64,000 bases of DNA from an uncultured Christensenella sp. (GCA_910578195.1 CAJTOY010000005.1:1-64000), one strand, 5' to 3'. Counted from the stretch's first letter, positions 45,551 to 55,926 are shown. A program made the numbers and translations. Notes: generated by a model from the letters alone, not told the origin.

Positions 45551-48364
45551 TTAAAGAATATTTTTCAAAAACTGACCCGTGTAGCTTTGTTCGCACTTCG
45601 CGACTTCTTCGGGAGTGCCGCATGTCACCACCGTGCCGCCCTTGTCGCCGCCTTCGGGTCCGAGGTCGATTATCCAGTCGGCGGTCTTGATAACGTCGAG
45701 GTTGTGCTCGATAACAAGCACGGTGTTCCCGCCGCTTCTGAGTCTTGAAAGAATTTTGACGAGTTTATCCACGTCGTAGCTGTGCAAGCCCGTTGTGGGC
45801 TCGTCGAGGATATAGAAGGTCTTGCCAGTGCCGCGCTTGGAAAGCTCGGTCGCGAGCTTTACGCGCTGAGCCTCGCCGCCCGAAAGGGTTGTCGCGCTTT
45901 GCCCGAGCTTGATATAGCCCAGCCCCACGTCGCAGAGGGTAGACATTTTGTTGTAAATGCTTGAAACGGGCTTAAAAAATTCGGCGGCTTCCTCCACCGT
46001 CATTTCCAAAACGTCGGAAATGTTTTTGCCCTTGTATCTGACTTCGAGGGTTTCTCTGTTGTAGCGCTTGCCTCCGCACACCTCGCAGGGCACGTAAATG
46101 TCGGGCAAGAAGTGCATCGCTATCTGGATAATTCCGTCGCCCTGACAGTGTTCGCATCTGCCGCCCGCGACGTTGAAGGAAAATCTTCCGCTTTTGTATC
46201 CCCTTTCCTTTGCGTCGGGAGTTGCGGCGAAGAGGTCGCGTATCATGGTAAACACTCCCGTATAGGTTGCGGGGTTGCTTCTCGGGGTTCTGCCGATGGG
46301 TTGCTGGTCGATTGCGATTATTTTGTCGAAGTACTCTTCGCCCTCGAAGCCCTCGGCATTGCCGAGCGGCTGGCGCGCGCCGTTGAGGTTGTTGGCAAGG
46401 TAGGGATAAATTATTTCGTTTACAAGGCTGGATTTGCCGCTGCCCGAAACGCCCGTCACGGCGGTAATCAGCCCCGCGGGAATTTCGATTGAAATATTTT
46501 TCAGATTGTTCTGCTTACAGCCCTTGACTTTGAGATATCTTCCGTCGGGCGCGACCCGCTTTTCGGGAACTTCGATTTTGCGTCTGCCCGAAAGGTAATC
46601 GCCCGTAAGCGAGCGGGGTTCGTTGATTATGTCTTGTAGCGAGCCGCACGCGACCACTTCGCCGCCGTGAACGCCCGCTTTGGGTCCGATATCGACTATA
46701 TAGTCCGCCGCGCGCATTGTGTCCTCGTCGTGCTCGACGACTATCAGCGTGTTGCCCAAATCTCTGAGTCCCAGAAGGGAATTAAGAAGCTTCATATTGT
46801 CGCGCTGGTGAAGTCCTATGCTCGGCTCGTCGAGGATATACAAAACGCCCGTAAGCGCGCTGCCTATCTGGGTGGCAAGCCTTATGCGCTGGCTTTCGCC
46901 GCCAGAAAGGGTCGCCGCGCCGCGGGAAAGGGTCAGATAGCCCAGTCCTACGTTGCGCAAAAAGTTAAGACGGTTGTTTATTTCCTTTATAATGCTGTCC
47001 GCGATAAGGTGGTCGGTCTTGCCGAAAAAGCCGAAATCGGCAAATTCGGCGATATCGTCTATAGAGAGGTCGCAGACCTCCATTATGTTTTTACCGCCGA
47101 CAGTGACCGCCAAAGCTTCCTTTTTAAGTCGTTTGCCCTTGCACGCGGGGCAGTCGCAAGTGCGCATATACCGCTCGATATCCCACTTGACGCCGTCGGA
47201 CGAGGTCTGGGTGTATCTGCGCTGTAAATTCGTCACAAACCCTTCCCACGCCGTTTTATAGCTGCCCGAGAAACGGTACGCGTTATATTCCAAATCGATT
47301 TTCTCGCCGTTGTTGCCGTACATGAGCATATTGTAAATTTTTTTCGGCAAATCTTTAACGGGCACGTCGAGCGAGAAATTGTAAACCTTCGAAAGGGCGC
47401 TTAAATACATCTGGGTCATAGACGACGAATCGAGGTTCCAGCCGCTTATTTTAATTGCGCCGTCGCGGAGCGATTTATTCTTGTCCGGGCAAATCAAATC
47501 GGGGTCGACGACTTGCTTGAAGCCCAAGCCCGAACATTCGGGGCACGCGCCCCACGGTGTGTTGAACGAGAAAATGCGCGGTTCGATTTCCTCGATTGAA
47601 ATTCCGCAGTCGGGGCACGCGTAGTTGGACGAGTACAGTTCTTCTTTGTCGCCGCTGTCGATAACGACGAGCCCGTCGGCAAGTTTAAGCGCGTTTTCGA
47701 CGCTGTCGGTCAAGCGCTTCAAAATACCTTCTTTTATGACTAGTCGGTCGATAATTACCGAGATATTGTGCCTTATATTCTTTTCGAGGCGGATTTCCTC
47801 CTGCAAATCGTAGGTGAGCCCGTCTATCTTGACCCTGCCGTAGCCGCTTTTTTTGTACCCCGCAAGCTCCTTTACGAACTCGCCTTTTTTGCCGCGGAAT
47901 ACGGGCGCTTCAACCATTATTTTGCTGCCCTCGGGCATAAGCATTACTCTGTCGGCGATTTCGTCGACAGACTGGCGGCGGATTTCTCTGCCGCATTGCG
48001 GACAGTGCGGCACGCCGACGCGCGCATACAAAAGACGGAAATAGTCGTATATTTCGGTTACCGTGCCGACCGTCGAACGGGGATTGTGCGAGGTAGTTTT
48101 CTGGTCGATTGAAATTGCGGGCGAAAGTCCGTCGATAAGCTCGACGTCGGGCTTGTCCATCTGCCCCAAAAACTGCCTTGCGTACGACGACAGACTTTCT
48201 ATATAACGTCTTTGCCCCTCGGCGAAAATGGTGTCGAACGCGAGCGTGGATTTACCGCTGCCCGAAAGCCCCGTGAACACGGTAAGAGTGTTGCGGGGTA
48301 TGCGAACGTCGACGTTTTTTAAGTTGTTTTCCTTTGCGCCCTTTACGTATATCTCTTCTTTCAT
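45551..48364 (-). CDS. uvrA: Excinuclease ABC subunit A
   Basis: Damage-recognition ATPase of nucleotide excision repair. Two ABC ATPase halves: first Walker A GLSGSGKST (about 31-39), second GVSGSGKSS (about 640), each with an ABC signature (LSGGESQRIRLA and LSGGEAQRVKLA). Zinc fingers CPQCGR...CPDCG and CEHCQGDG...CEVCGGKRY are intact. Length 937 aa is typical. Its start overlaps the uvrB stop by 4 nt, forming a uvrBA operon. Confidence 0.98.
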   Translation of the reverse strand: MKEEIYVKGAKENNLKNVDVRIPRNTLTVFTGLSGSGKSTLAFDTIFAEGQRRYIESLSSYARQFLGQMDKPDVELIDGLSPAISIDQKTTSHNPRSTVGTVTEIYDYFRLLYARVGVPHCPQCGREIRRQSVDEIADRVMLMPEGSKIMVEAPVFRGKKGEFVKELAGYKKSGYGRVKIDGLTYDLQEEIRLEKNIRHNISVIIDRLVIKEGILKRLTDSVENALKLADGLVVIDSGDKEELYSSNYACPDCGISIEEIEPRIFSFNTPWGACPECSGLGFKQVVDPDLICPDKNKSLRDGAIKISGWNLDSSSMTQMYLSALSKVYNFSLDVPVKDLPKKIYNMLMYGNNGEKIDLEYNAYRFSGSYKTAWEGFVTNLQRRYTQTSSDGVKWDIERYMRTCDCPACKGKRLKKEALAVTVGGKNIMEVCDLSIDDIAEFADFGFFGKTDHLIADSIIKEINNRLNFLRNVGLGYLTLSRGAATLSGGESQRIRLATQIGSALTGVLYILDEPSIGLHQRDNMKLLNSLLGLRDLGNTLIVVEHDEDTMRAADYIVDIGPKAGVHGGEVVACGSLQDIINEPRSLTGDYLSGRRKIEVPEKRVAPDGRYLKVKGCKQNNLKNISIEIPAGLITAVTGVSGSGKSSLVNEIIYPYLANNLNGARQPLGNAEGFEGEEYFDKIIAIDQQPIGRTPRSNPATYTGVFTMIRDLFAATPDAKERGYKSGRFSFNVAGGRCEHCQGDGIIQIAMHFLPDIYVPCEVCGGKRYNRETLEVRYKGKNISDVLEMTVEEAAEFFKPVSSIYNKMSTLCDVGLGYIKLGQSATTLSGGEAQRVKLATELSKRGTGKTFYILDEPTTGLHSYDVDKLVKILSRLRSGGNTVLVIEHNLDVIKTADWIIDLGPEGGDKGGTVVTCGTPEEVAKCEQSYTGQFLKNIL

Positions 48365-50328
48365 TGTTTTTTACTCTTCAAAAGCCTCTTTTTTAACTCC
48401 GATATCGAGTCGCGGATTTCTATTGCGCGCTCGAAGTCGAGCTGCGCCGAAGCGACTTTCATTAACGCTTTGAGTTTCTCTATTTCGTTGGGAATGTCTT
48501 TGAGCTTTACGTCGTCCGCGGACGATTTCTTGCCCGTTATGCCTATGGTGTTTTTAACTTCCTTGATTATGGTTTTCGGAATAATTCCGTGCGCCTTGTT
48601 GTATTCGTCCTGAATTTTGCGGCGGCGGTCGGTTTCGTCGATTGCCCGCCTCATACTGCCCGTTATCGTGTCGGCGTACATTATTACTCTGCCCTCGGCG
48701 TTTCGCGCCGCTCTGCCTATCGTCTGCACGAGCGAGGTTTCGCTTCTCAAAAAGCCCTCTTTGTCGGCGTCGAGAATAGCGACGAGCTTGACCTCGGGAA
48801 GGTCGAGCCCCTCCCTCAAAAGGTTTATTCCGCAGAGAACGTCGAATTCGCCGCTTCTCAATCCGTTGATTATCTCTATTCGTTCGAGCGCGTCTATATC
48901 GCTGTGCATATAGCGCACTTTCAGTCCGTTTTCCTTTAAGTAGTCGGTAAGGCTTTCCGCCATGCGCTTGGTCATTGTCGTGACAAGCACTCTGCCCTTG
49001 TCCGCGATAACCGTCTTGATTTCGCCCAGCAAATCGTCAATCTGCCCTTTTGTGGGGCGGATTGTGACCTCGGGGTCAATCAAGCCCGTGGGGCGTATCA
49101 GCTGTTCGACGATATTTCCCGCTTGTTCGGTTTCGTAAGGGGCGGGCGTCGCGGAGACGCAAATTAACTGCGGCACGCGCTCGTCGAATTCCTCGAACGT
49201 TAGAGGGCGGTTGTCGTAAGCCGAATTTAAACGGAAGCCGTAGTTGACGAGGTTTTCCTTCCTCGACCTGTCGCCGCGGTACATTGCGCGAATTTGCGGT
49301 ATGGTCATATGGCTTTCGTCTATGAACACAAGGAATTTGCCCGCGGGGAAATAGTCCAAAAGGGTGAACGATGGCTCGCCGGGGCTTCTGCCGTCGAAAT
49401 ATCTGCTGTAATTCTCGACGCCCGTACAATAGCCTATCTCGCGCATCATTTCGAGGTCGTATGTCGTGCGCTGTTGAAGGCGCTGCGCCTCCAACAGCTT
49501 TCCGCTGTCCTGAAACGCCTTGACCTCGTCGTGCATATCCCGCTCAATCATTGACAGCGCGGACTGCATTTTGTCCGAGCCGACCGCGTACTGCGTTGCG
49601 GGGAAAATCAAAACGTGCTTCAATTCGGAAATTATGTTGCCCGTAAGCGCGTCCTCTTCGCATATTCTGTCTATTTCGTCGCCGAAAAATTCGACGCGGA
49701 TTGCAACCTCGGAGTTGCTTGCGGGGAAAATTTCGACCGTGTCGCCGCGCACGCGGAAGGACGAACGCTTGAAATCTATGTCGCGGCGGGCGTACTGAAT
49801 TTCGACGAGCTTTCTTAAAAGCGCGTCGCGCTCCATCTCCATTCCGGGACGGAGCGAAACCGCAAGGCGGAAATACTCTTCGGGCGCGCCCAGACCGTAA
49901 ATGCAGCTGACCGAGGCGACGACGATTACGTCCTCCCGCTCGCCGAGCGAACTTGTCGCCGAATTTCTGAGCTTGTCTATTTCGTCGTTTAAGCTCATGT
50001 CCTTTTCTATATAGGTGTCGGTGGACGGAATGTAGCTTTCGGGCTGGTAATAGTCGTAATAGCTGACGAAATATTCGACGCGGTTATTCGGGAAAAATTC
50101 CTTGAATTCGTTGCAAAGCTGCGCCGCAAGGGTCTTGTTGTGCGCGATAACCAGCGCGGGGCGGTTCACGTTTTTTATGACGTTAGCCATGGTGAACGTT
50201 TTACCGCTGCCCGTAACGCCGACAAGAACCTGCGTGCGGATACCGTCGAGGACGCCCTCGGTCAAACTCTGTATCGCCCGAGGCTGGTCGCCCGTGGGAT
50301 TGAATTTTGAATGCAGCTCGAATTTCAT
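48361..50328 (-). CDS. uvrB: Excinuclease ABC subunit B
   Basis: DNA helicase-like subunit that verifies damage and recruits UvrC. Walker A GVTGSGKT (37-44), beta-hairpin region YYDYYQPESYIP, DESH box, motifs VI (QTIGRAARN) and a C-terminal UVR domain (AQLDFERAIEIRDSI) that binds UvrC. Length 655 aa is complete. Operon with uvrA. Confidence 0.98.
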   Translation of the reverse strand: MKFELHSKFNPTGDQPRAIQSLTEGVLDGIRTQVLVGVTGSGKTFTMANVIKNVNRPALVIAHNKTLAAQLCNEFKEFFPNNRVEYFVSYYDYYQPESYIPSTDTYIEKDMSLNDEIDKLRNSATSSLGEREDVIVVASVSCIYGLGAPEEYFRLAVSLRPGMEMERDALLRKLVEIQYARRDIDFKRSSFRVRGDTVEIFPASNSEVAIRVEFFGDEIDRICEEDALTGNIISELKHVLIFPATQYAVGSDKMQSALSMIERDMHDEVKAFQDSGKLLEAQRLQQRTTYDLEMMREIGYCTGVENYSRYFDGRSPGEPSFTLLDYFPAGKFLVFIDESHMTIPQIRAMYRGDRSRKENLVNYGFRLNSAYDNRPLTFEEFDERVPQLICVSATPAPYETEQAGNIVEQLIRPTGLIDPEVTIRPTKGQIDDLLGEIKTVIADKGRVLVTTMTKRMAESLTDYLKENGLKVRYMHSDIDALERIEIINGLRSGEFDVLCGINLLREGLDLPEVKLVAILDADKEGFLRSETSLVQTIGRAARNAEGRVIMYADTITGSMRRAIDETDRRRKIQDEYNKAHGIIPKTIIKEVKNTIGITGKKSSADDVKLKDIPNEIEKLKALMKVASAQLDFERAIEIRDSISELKKRLLKSKKQ

Positions 50329-50437
50329 AAGTATAATTATAACCTAATAATTATTTATTTACAACTTAATTGCATTAAACGTATGTTTATTATACGAAAT
50401 TTGCAGTACTTTGTCAATTGTTTTAAGACGGAAAAAC

Positions 50438-50472
50438 AGCGCCCGCGCGTATTTTTTATACGCGCGGGCGCT
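50438..50472 (-). terminator. Strong hairpin, terminator of the two-component operon
   Basis: AGCGCCCGCGCGTAT/ATACGCGCGGGCGCT with a T/A-rich loop, immediately after the histidine kinase stop codon on the minus strand. Confidence 0.85.
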
Positions 50473-50476
50473 GAAA

Positions 50477-51892
50477 TTATTCCTTGTCAATCTCCGCGGG
50501 AACGGCGGGAAAATCTATCCAGAACGTCGAGCCCTTGTCCTTTTCGGACTCGGCGCCGAAGTCGAATTTGTGATTTTCGAGAATTTTTTTGACTATGTTC
50601 AGACCGAGCCCCGTGCCCTTTACGGGGCGGGAATGGTTTTCTTTGACGCGGTAATATCTGTTCCAGATTTCGGGCAAATCTTCTTTCGCAATCCCTTTGC
50701 CCGTATCCCTTATTTTCAGCTTTATTCTGTCGCCCGCCAGATTGCTTTTCAAGCTTATATAGACGGTTTTATCCTCGCCCGTGTAGTTGACGGCGTTGCC
50801 CAAAAGATTGTAAACGACCTGACCTATCTTCTCCTCGTCGGCGCGGGTGTACAAGTTTGCGTCTATATCGACCATTAAATTATAGCCTTGCGTTTCTTGC
50901 AGATAGCCGAACTTATTTATAAGACCGTACAGATATTCGGTCAGATTGAACACCTTGAAATTCAACTCGTCGAGGTTGGAAGAAACTTTGGAAACGCTTA
51001 AAACATCGTTGACGAGCCCCGTCAATCTGTCCGCCTCGTCGATAATTACTTGCAGATGCTTTTCGCGCTTTTCGGGGTTGTCGCCCGATATTTCGCGTAT
51101 CATCGAGGCGTACGCCTTAATCATCGTCAGCGGTGTTTTCAAATCGTGCGAGACGTTCGCAAGCAGTTCGCGCTGGAAGTCGCCGCTTTTTTTCACTTCG
51201 TCGCGGACGGTGTTCAGCGTGTCCGACAAATCGGCGAGCTCGCTGTATTCGGCGTTTTCGAAATTCACGCTGAAATCCCCCTTTGCTAAGCGGACCGCCG
51301 TCGACGACAGCGTTTTAAGCCCGCCCGAAAGCCTTTGCGAGGCGCTGCAAGAAATAATTATTGCGACCAGCAGCACAAGCGCGCCGATAATTATGAAATA
51401 CCAAAGCAAGGTATTTACGCCGCTTTGGATTATTTTCATTGAATAGCTCGCGGAAATAAAACACTGTTCGCCGCCGTACTCCACAGCCGCAAGATATACG
51501 ATATTGTTGTTTTCGGAATACACCATCGCGCCGACGCCGTCAAGCTTGTTAACGATATTTTCGAGATTTCCTATGCCTGCCTCTTCGAAATCCGCCCCGA
51601 ACGGCAGAAGCACCTTTCCGTCCGCAGAGAGAACATAGCTGTTTATACCCTCGCGGCGATAGTCGCGCATCAGTCCGTCCAAATCGCCGCCGCCCGAACA
51701 AACCTTAACCAAATCGCTGCCGACGCGGGATATGCGCTCGCGGGTCTGAGTGTTTACCGTGATTTTGACGACCATAAACGAAATTACTTCGACGAGCAAA
51801 ATCAACAAAAAAGCGAGCAGTAAAAAATACCGCAACATAATGCGGTTGATACTTTTCAGCTTTTTAATTTGCGCGGGCTTTTTAAACTTCAA
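50477..51892 (-). CDS. Sensor histidine kinase (471 aa)
   Basis: Two membrane segments (about 20-42 and 168-190) enclose an extracellular sensor domain. Then come a HAMP-like linker, the phospho-acceptor His in NVSHDLKTPL, the N-box LLGNAVNYTG, G1 RDTGKGIAKEDLP and G2 KGTGLGLNIVK. Partner of the response regulator upstream, overlapping by 11 nt. Signal unknown. Resembles the membrane-stress or antibiotic-response kinases common in Clostridia. Confidence 0.95.
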   Translation of the reverse strand: MKFKKPAQIKKLKSINRIMLRYFLLLAFLLILLVEVISFMVVKITVNTQTRERISRVGSDLVKVCSGGGDLDGLMRDYRREGINSYVLSADGKVLLPFGADFEEAGIGNLENIVNKLDGVGAMVYSENNNIVYLAAVEYGGEQCFISASYSMKIIQSGVNTLLWYFIIIGALVLLVAIIISCSASQRLSGGLKTLSSTAVRLAKGDFSVNFENAEYSELADLSDTLNTVRDEVKKSGDFQRELLANVSHDLKTPLTMIKAYASMIREISGDNPEKREKHLQVIIDEADRLTGLVNDVLSVSKVSSNLDELNFKVFNLTEYLYGLINKFGYLQETQGYNLMVDIDANLYTRADEEKIGQVVYNLLGNAVNYTGEDKTVYISLKSNLAGDRIKLKIRDTGKGIAKEDLPEIWNRYYRVKENHSRPVKGTGLGLNIVKKILENHKFDFGAESEKDKGSTFWIDFPAVPAEIDKE

Positions 51893-52547
51893 ATTTATAT
51901 CCCAAACCTCTTAACGTGACAATAAATTTTCTGTATTGCTTTAAATTCGAACGCAGCATTTTAATATGCGTGTCGACAGTGCGGTCGTCGCCGTAAAAAT
52001 CGAATCCCCACACGTCGGTCAAAAGCTTTTCGCGGGTCAGCGCAATGCCCTTGTTCTTCACGAAATAAAACAGTATTTCGTACTCCTTGGGCGTGAGCTC
52101 AGCCTTTTCGCCGTCGACGTAAACGTTGCGCCCCGCTATATCGATTGTCAGCCCCTCGAAGGTCAAAATGTCGCGGTTGTTTTCATCGCCGCTTTTGCGC
52201 TTCAAAACGGCGTGTATGCGCGCCATTACTTCCTTGGGCGAGAAAGGCTTCGTGACGTAGTCGTCCGCGCCTATTTCGAACCCGAAAAGCTTGTCGTACT
52301 CCTCGCCGCGCGCCGACAGCATTATTACGGGAATATCCTTGTTTTTCTTGATTTCCTTGACGGCGGAAAAACCGTCGAGGCGGGGCATCATAATATCCAT
52401 TAAAATTATGTCGAAGTCGTTCTCGCGGCACATCTTTACGGCTTGCATGCCGTCGGCGGCTTCGTAAGCCGTTCCGCCCTCGAACTCGACGTACTCTTTG
52501 AGTACTCCGCGTATCATTTCTTCGTCGTCAACAATAAGAACCTTCAT
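51882..52547 (-). CDS. OmpR-family response regulator (221 aa)
   Basis: Receiver domain with VDDEEMIR, phospho-Asp in ILMDIMMPRLDG and the Lys in YVTKPFSPKEV, followed by an OmpR/PhoB winged helix (LTPKEYEILFYFVKNKGIALTREKLL, RTVDTHIKMLRSNL). Start at 52547 chosen for GGAGGA 8 nt upstream. First gene of the two-component operon. Confidence 0.96.
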   Translation of the reverse strand: MKVLIVDDEEMIRGVLKEYVEFEGGTAYEAADGMQAVKMCRENDFDIILMDIMMPRLDGFSAVKEIKKNKDIPVIMLSARGEEYDKLFGFEIGADDYVTKPFSPKEVMARIHAVLKRKSGDENNRDILTFEGLTIDIAGRNVYVDGEKAELTPKEYEILFYFVKNKGIALTREKLLTDVWGFDFYGDDRTVDTHIKMLRSNLKQYRKFIVTLRGLGYKFEV

Positions 52548-52601
52548 ATGTATCCTCCTTTCTCTATTATCCGACACTGCAATGAAAAATTTGTGAAAAT
52601 T

Positions 52602-53000
52602 TTAAAACGATTTAATAAAAAACATTTCCATGGGCTGTTTCAGCGCTCCGTCAAGTATCAGACAGCCGCACTCTCTGTAACCCGCCTTGCGGTAAAAATG
52701 CTGCGCCTCCTCGTCGGTCTGCGTGGAAACGAGCAGTGCGCAAAAGCCAAGCTTTTTCAATTCTTCCTCGAACAGTGCGATTGCCACTCTGCCGAAGCCG
52801 CGGCGGCGGTATTCCGGCAAAAGCTTGATAAGCGTCAAAAATGGCAGCTCCTCCCAGAACATGGTATACACTATTACGCCCACCGGCGCGCCGTCGTTTA
52901 AAATGATATACGCGCGACCGTCGGCTATGCTTTTGACGTGCCCGTCGACCGTCGCCCGGAAATTTGCGTCCTCTTCCTCTGCTTTTTTTAAAGTTATCAT
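52602..53000 (-). CDS. GNAT-family N-acetyltransferase (132 aa)
   Basis: GNAT fold with acetyl-CoA loop LPEYRRRGFGRVAIALFEEEL (about 63-83) and the C-terminal AQHFYRKAGYRECG. Acetyl acceptor unknown. Single gene, divergent from the radical SAM gene on the right. Confidence 0.9.
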   Translation of the reverse strand: MITLKKAEEEDANFRATVDGHVKSIADGRAYIILNDGAPVGVIVYTMFWEELPFLTLIKLLPEYRRRGFGRVAIALFEEELKKLGFCALLVSTQTDEEAQHFYRKAGYRECGCLILDGALKQPMEMFFIKSF

Positions 53001-53108
53001 TGTTCAAGTGTAACACAAAAAATTTTTTTAGTCAATATCAAAAAAATATTGACAGTCTTAATAAAAACCGCTATAATATAAACAAATGTTTATTTTGCGG
53101 GAATTGAT

Positions 53109-54365
53109 ATGATTGACGAACAAAAACTGGAAATTTTAACCGAAAGCGCAAAGTATGACGTTTCGTGCTCGTCCTCGGGCTCGAAAAGGGCGAACAAACC
53201 CGGCGGGATAGGCAACGCTTCGGCAAGCGGTATTTGCCATTCGTTCACGCCCGACGGAAGGTGTATTTCCCTTTTGAAAATACTTATGAGCAACGAGTGC
53301 ATTTACGACTGCGAGTACTGCCCGAACCGACGCAGCGCCGACGTGCCGCGCGCAAGGCTTACGCCCGACGAGATTTGCGAGCTTGTTATTAACTTTTATA
53401 AAAGAAATTATATCGAAGGGCTGTTCCTCTCTTCCGCGGTTTTCGAAAATCCCGACAAGACAATGGAGCTTCTGACCGAAACGGTGGCAAAGCTGAGAAA
53501 CGTATACAATTTCAACGGCTATATACACTTGAAGGGCATACCGCACGCCGACGGCGCGATAGTTATGAAGGCGGCGCGGCTCGCCGACAGAATGAGCTAT
53601 AACGTGGAACTGCCCAGCGAAAGGTCGCTTAAACTGCTTGCGCCGCAAAAGACGAAGCAAAGCCTTTTACTGCCCATGAAAAGCCTTGACAACGCAATCG
53701 AATACGATAAGCAGAATAAGATTCGGCGGGGAAAAGTTTTGCCCGCGGGGCAGACCACGCAAATGATTATCGGCGCTTCGCCCGAGCCCGACGGGCAGAT
53801 TTTGAAGCTGACCGAGGCTTTATACCGCAATATGAATTTGAAACGCGTGTATTACTCCTCCTATGTTCCCGTCGTGCAAAGCAGCAAACTGCCGACGGTC
53901 GGAGCGGGGCTTTTAAGGGAACACCGCCTCTATCAAGCGGATTGGCTGATAAGGTTTTACGGCTTCGACGTAAACGAAATCTGCGCCGAAGACGAGAACC
54001 TATCGCCCGACTACGACCCGAAATGCGCCTGGGCGCTGAGAAATATGCACCTCTTCCCTTTGGAAATCAATACAGCGCCCCTCGAAATGCTTTTGCGCGT
54101 GCCGGGAATAGGCGCGAAAAGCGCGTACAGAATTACCGAAGCGCGCAGATTCGCAAAGCTAGACTTTGACAACCTCGCAAAAATGCGCATAGTCTTAAAG
54201 CGGGCAAGGCACTTTATCACCTGCAAAGGCAAGTTTTTCGGGTCGGACAGCCTTGCGCAAGTGCAAACTTCGCTGTTGCTGTCCGGGATAAAGGATAACA
54301 GCGAACAGCTTTCAATGTTTTCCGAACCATCCACCGCGCTTTCGGCGCTCACGGGAGAGATATGA
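53109..54365 (+). CDS. Putative DNA modification/repair radical SAM protein (TIGR03916-like)
   Basis: SCSSSGSKRANKPGG near the start and the cluster motif CIYDCEYCPNR (CX3CX2C, about 62-72) define a radical SAM protein. A C-terminal helix-hairpin-helix (RVPGIGAKSAYRITEARRF, about 334-352) would bind DNA. This architecture matches the 'putative DNA modification/repair radical SAM protein' family, which travels with the next gene. The exact reaction is unknown. TATA-rich promoter region upstream with AAACAAATGTTTATT, a possible LexA-unrelated operator. Confidence 0.88.
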   Translation: MIDEQKLEILTESAKYDVSCSSSGSKRANKPGGIGNASASGICHSFTPDGRCISLLKILMSNECIYDCEYCPNRRSADVPRARLTPDEICELVINFYKRNYIEGLFLSSAVFENPDKTMELLTETVAKLRNVYNFNGYIHLKGIPHADGAIVMKAARLADRMSYNVELPSERSLKLLAPQKTKQSLLLPMKSLDNAIEYDKQNKIRRGKVLPAGQTTQMIIGASPEPDGQILKLTEALYRNMNLKRVYYSSYVPVVQSSKLPTVGAGLLREHRLYQADWLIRFYGFDVNEICAEDENLSPDYDPKCAWALRNMHLFPLEINTAPLEMLLRVPGIGAKSAYRITEARRFAKLDFDNLAKMRIVLKRARHFITCKGKFFGSDSLAQVQTSLLLSGIKDNSEQLSMFSEPSTALSALTGEI

Positions 54366-55087
54366 AAATTTTTATTACCGACGGCTCGCCCGAGGGATTT
54401 TTCACCGCGGTGTTCGACGCGTTCAATCAAAAAGACGCTACTATAACTTCGGATACGCACGTTCAGCTCGCGCTTGACAGCGAGGTTATACGCGTAATTC
54501 CCGACGCGGGAAAAAGCGGGCGGGTGCTAAGAGGCATATACAACTGCGACCGCTACGCCGCAGAGGAAATTTCGCTGGTACTGAGAAGCTGCGACCCGCT
54601 AAAAGAACAGATTGTTTTCGAATATATAAAGAAACTAATGCAGATTAAATTTCCGATTAGAAAGCGTTTAAGTCTGTCCGAGGTTATCAGATTCAACGAA
54701 ATTTCATACAAGGTCACGGGCGAAACGCATCGTTTAAAAGGACTTTTGCGGTTTATGGAGTGCGCGGGCGGCGTGCTTTACGCCCCCTATTCGCCCGACA
54801 ACAATATAACCGATTTGCTTATGGCGCACTTCGCCGAACGGCTGAAATCCGAAAAGTTCGTCATACACGATTTAAACCGCAAAATCGCCGGCATGTACGA
54901 CGGCAGAGAGTGGATTATGGGCTATGCGGGCGAGGCGGACATATATTTGTCCGAGCAGGAAAAGGCGTTTGAAAGCTTATGGAAAAAGTATTATAAGGCG
55001 GTCGACATCAAGGAGCGGCCGCACGAAAAGCAAATGAAGCGCAGTATGCCCGTACGCTACTGGAAGTTTCTGCCCGAAAAAAATTAA
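54362..55087 (+). CDS. TIGR03915-family putative DNA repair protein (241 aa)
   Basis: FITDGSPEGFFTAVFDAF at the start, RFNEISYKVTGETHRLKGLLRF and FVIHDLNRKIAGMYDGREW, ending KQMKRSMPVRYWKFLPE match the probable DNA metabolism protein that is fused or adjacent to the radical SAM partner in many Clostridia. 4-nt overlap with the preceding gene. The family is related to a uracil-DNA-glycosylase-associated domain (DUF4130); exact role unknown. Confidence 0.85.
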   Translation: MKIFITDGSPEGFFTAVFDAFNQKDATITSDTHVQLALDSEVIRVIPDAGKSGRVLRGIYNCDRYAAEEISLVLRSCDPLKEQIVFEYIKKLMQIKFPIRKRLSLSEVIRFNEISYKVTGETHRLKGLLRFMECAGGVLYAPYSPDNNITDLLMAHFAERLKSEKFVIHDLNRKIAGMYDGREWIMGYAGEADIYLSEQEKAFESLWKKYYKAVDIKERPHEKQMKRSMPVRYWKFLPEKN

Positions 55088-55110
55088 CGCGCGAATTATT
55101 CGCGCGTTTT
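55086..55110. terminator. Bidirectional terminator
   Basis: AACGCGCGAAT/ATTCGCGCGTT with T-run after, between two convergent genes. Confidence 0.88.
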
Positions 55111-55926
55111 CGTTATTTTATCGAAAAAATCTGAAAGATAATTGTTTTCGAATGTTTCGAGCTTTCCGCAGTCGGCGGCGCGCGTAAGCGCGGGGTCAAT
55201 AGGCAGCTTTGCAACCGCGGGAATACCGTTTTCGAGTGCAAGCGCGTCCACTCCGCTTTCGCCGAACACCGAAATTTTTCTGCCGCAGTCGGGGCATTTG
55301 ATATAGCTCATATTCTCGACGATACCCAGAACGGGCACGTTCATCATCTGCGCCATATTTACGGCTTTCTGCACAATCATGCCGACCAAATCCTGCGGAG
55401 TTGTGACGATTATTACGCCGTCGAGGGGGATACTCTGGAAAACCGTCAACGGCACGTCGCCCGTTCCGGGGGGCATATCGATAAACATATAGTCTACGCC
55501 CGTCCAGATAACGTCCGTCCAGAATTGAAGCACCGTGCCCGAAATGAGCGAGCCGCGCCAGATTACGGGCTCCGCCTCGTTTTCAAGCAGAACGTTCATA
55601 GACATAAGCTGAATTCCGCCGTCGGTAACAACGGGAAGAATTCCGTTTTCGCTGCCCGTGGCGCGTTCGGTAACGCCGAACATTTTGGGTATTGACGGAC
55701 CCGTGATGTCTGCGTCCATTACCGCGGTGACCTTACCCTTACTCTGCGCGGCTGCCGCGAGCAGTGCGCACGTCATGGACTTGCCTACTCCGCCCTTGCC
55801 GCTGACAACGGCGATTACCTTCTTTATATCGCTGAATTCGTGCGGGCTTTTAATCAAACTTTTTTTATCGCGCGAGGAACAGCTTTCCCCGCACGACGAA
55901 CAATCGTGTGAGCATTTATCAGACAT
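55096..55926 (-). CDS. Mrp/NBP35-family ATP-binding protein (276 aa)
   Basis: Carrier or assembly factor for Fe-S clusters. N-terminal cysteine cluster (CSHDCSSCGESC, 5-16) followed by the deviant Walker A GKGGVGKS (43-50), switch I (DADITGPSIPKMFG), MPPGTGD and a C-terminal CxxC (YIKCPDCGRK) that bridges the cluster in the dimer. The N-terminal cysteines are typical of clostridial versions. Confidence 0.95.
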   Translation of the reverse strand: MSDKCSHDCSSCGESCSSRDKKSLIKSPHEFSDIKKVIAVVSGKGGVGKSMTCALLAAAAQSKGKVTAVMDADITGPSIPKMFGVTERATGSENGILPVVTDGGIQLMSMNVLLENEAEPVIWRGSLISGTVLQFWTDVIWTGVDYMFIDMPPGTGDVPLTVFQSIPLDGVIIVTTPQDLVGMIVQKAVNMAQMMNVPVLGIVENMSYIKCPDCGRKISVFGESGVDALALENGIPAVAKLPIDPALTRAADCGKLETFENNYLSDFFDKITKTRE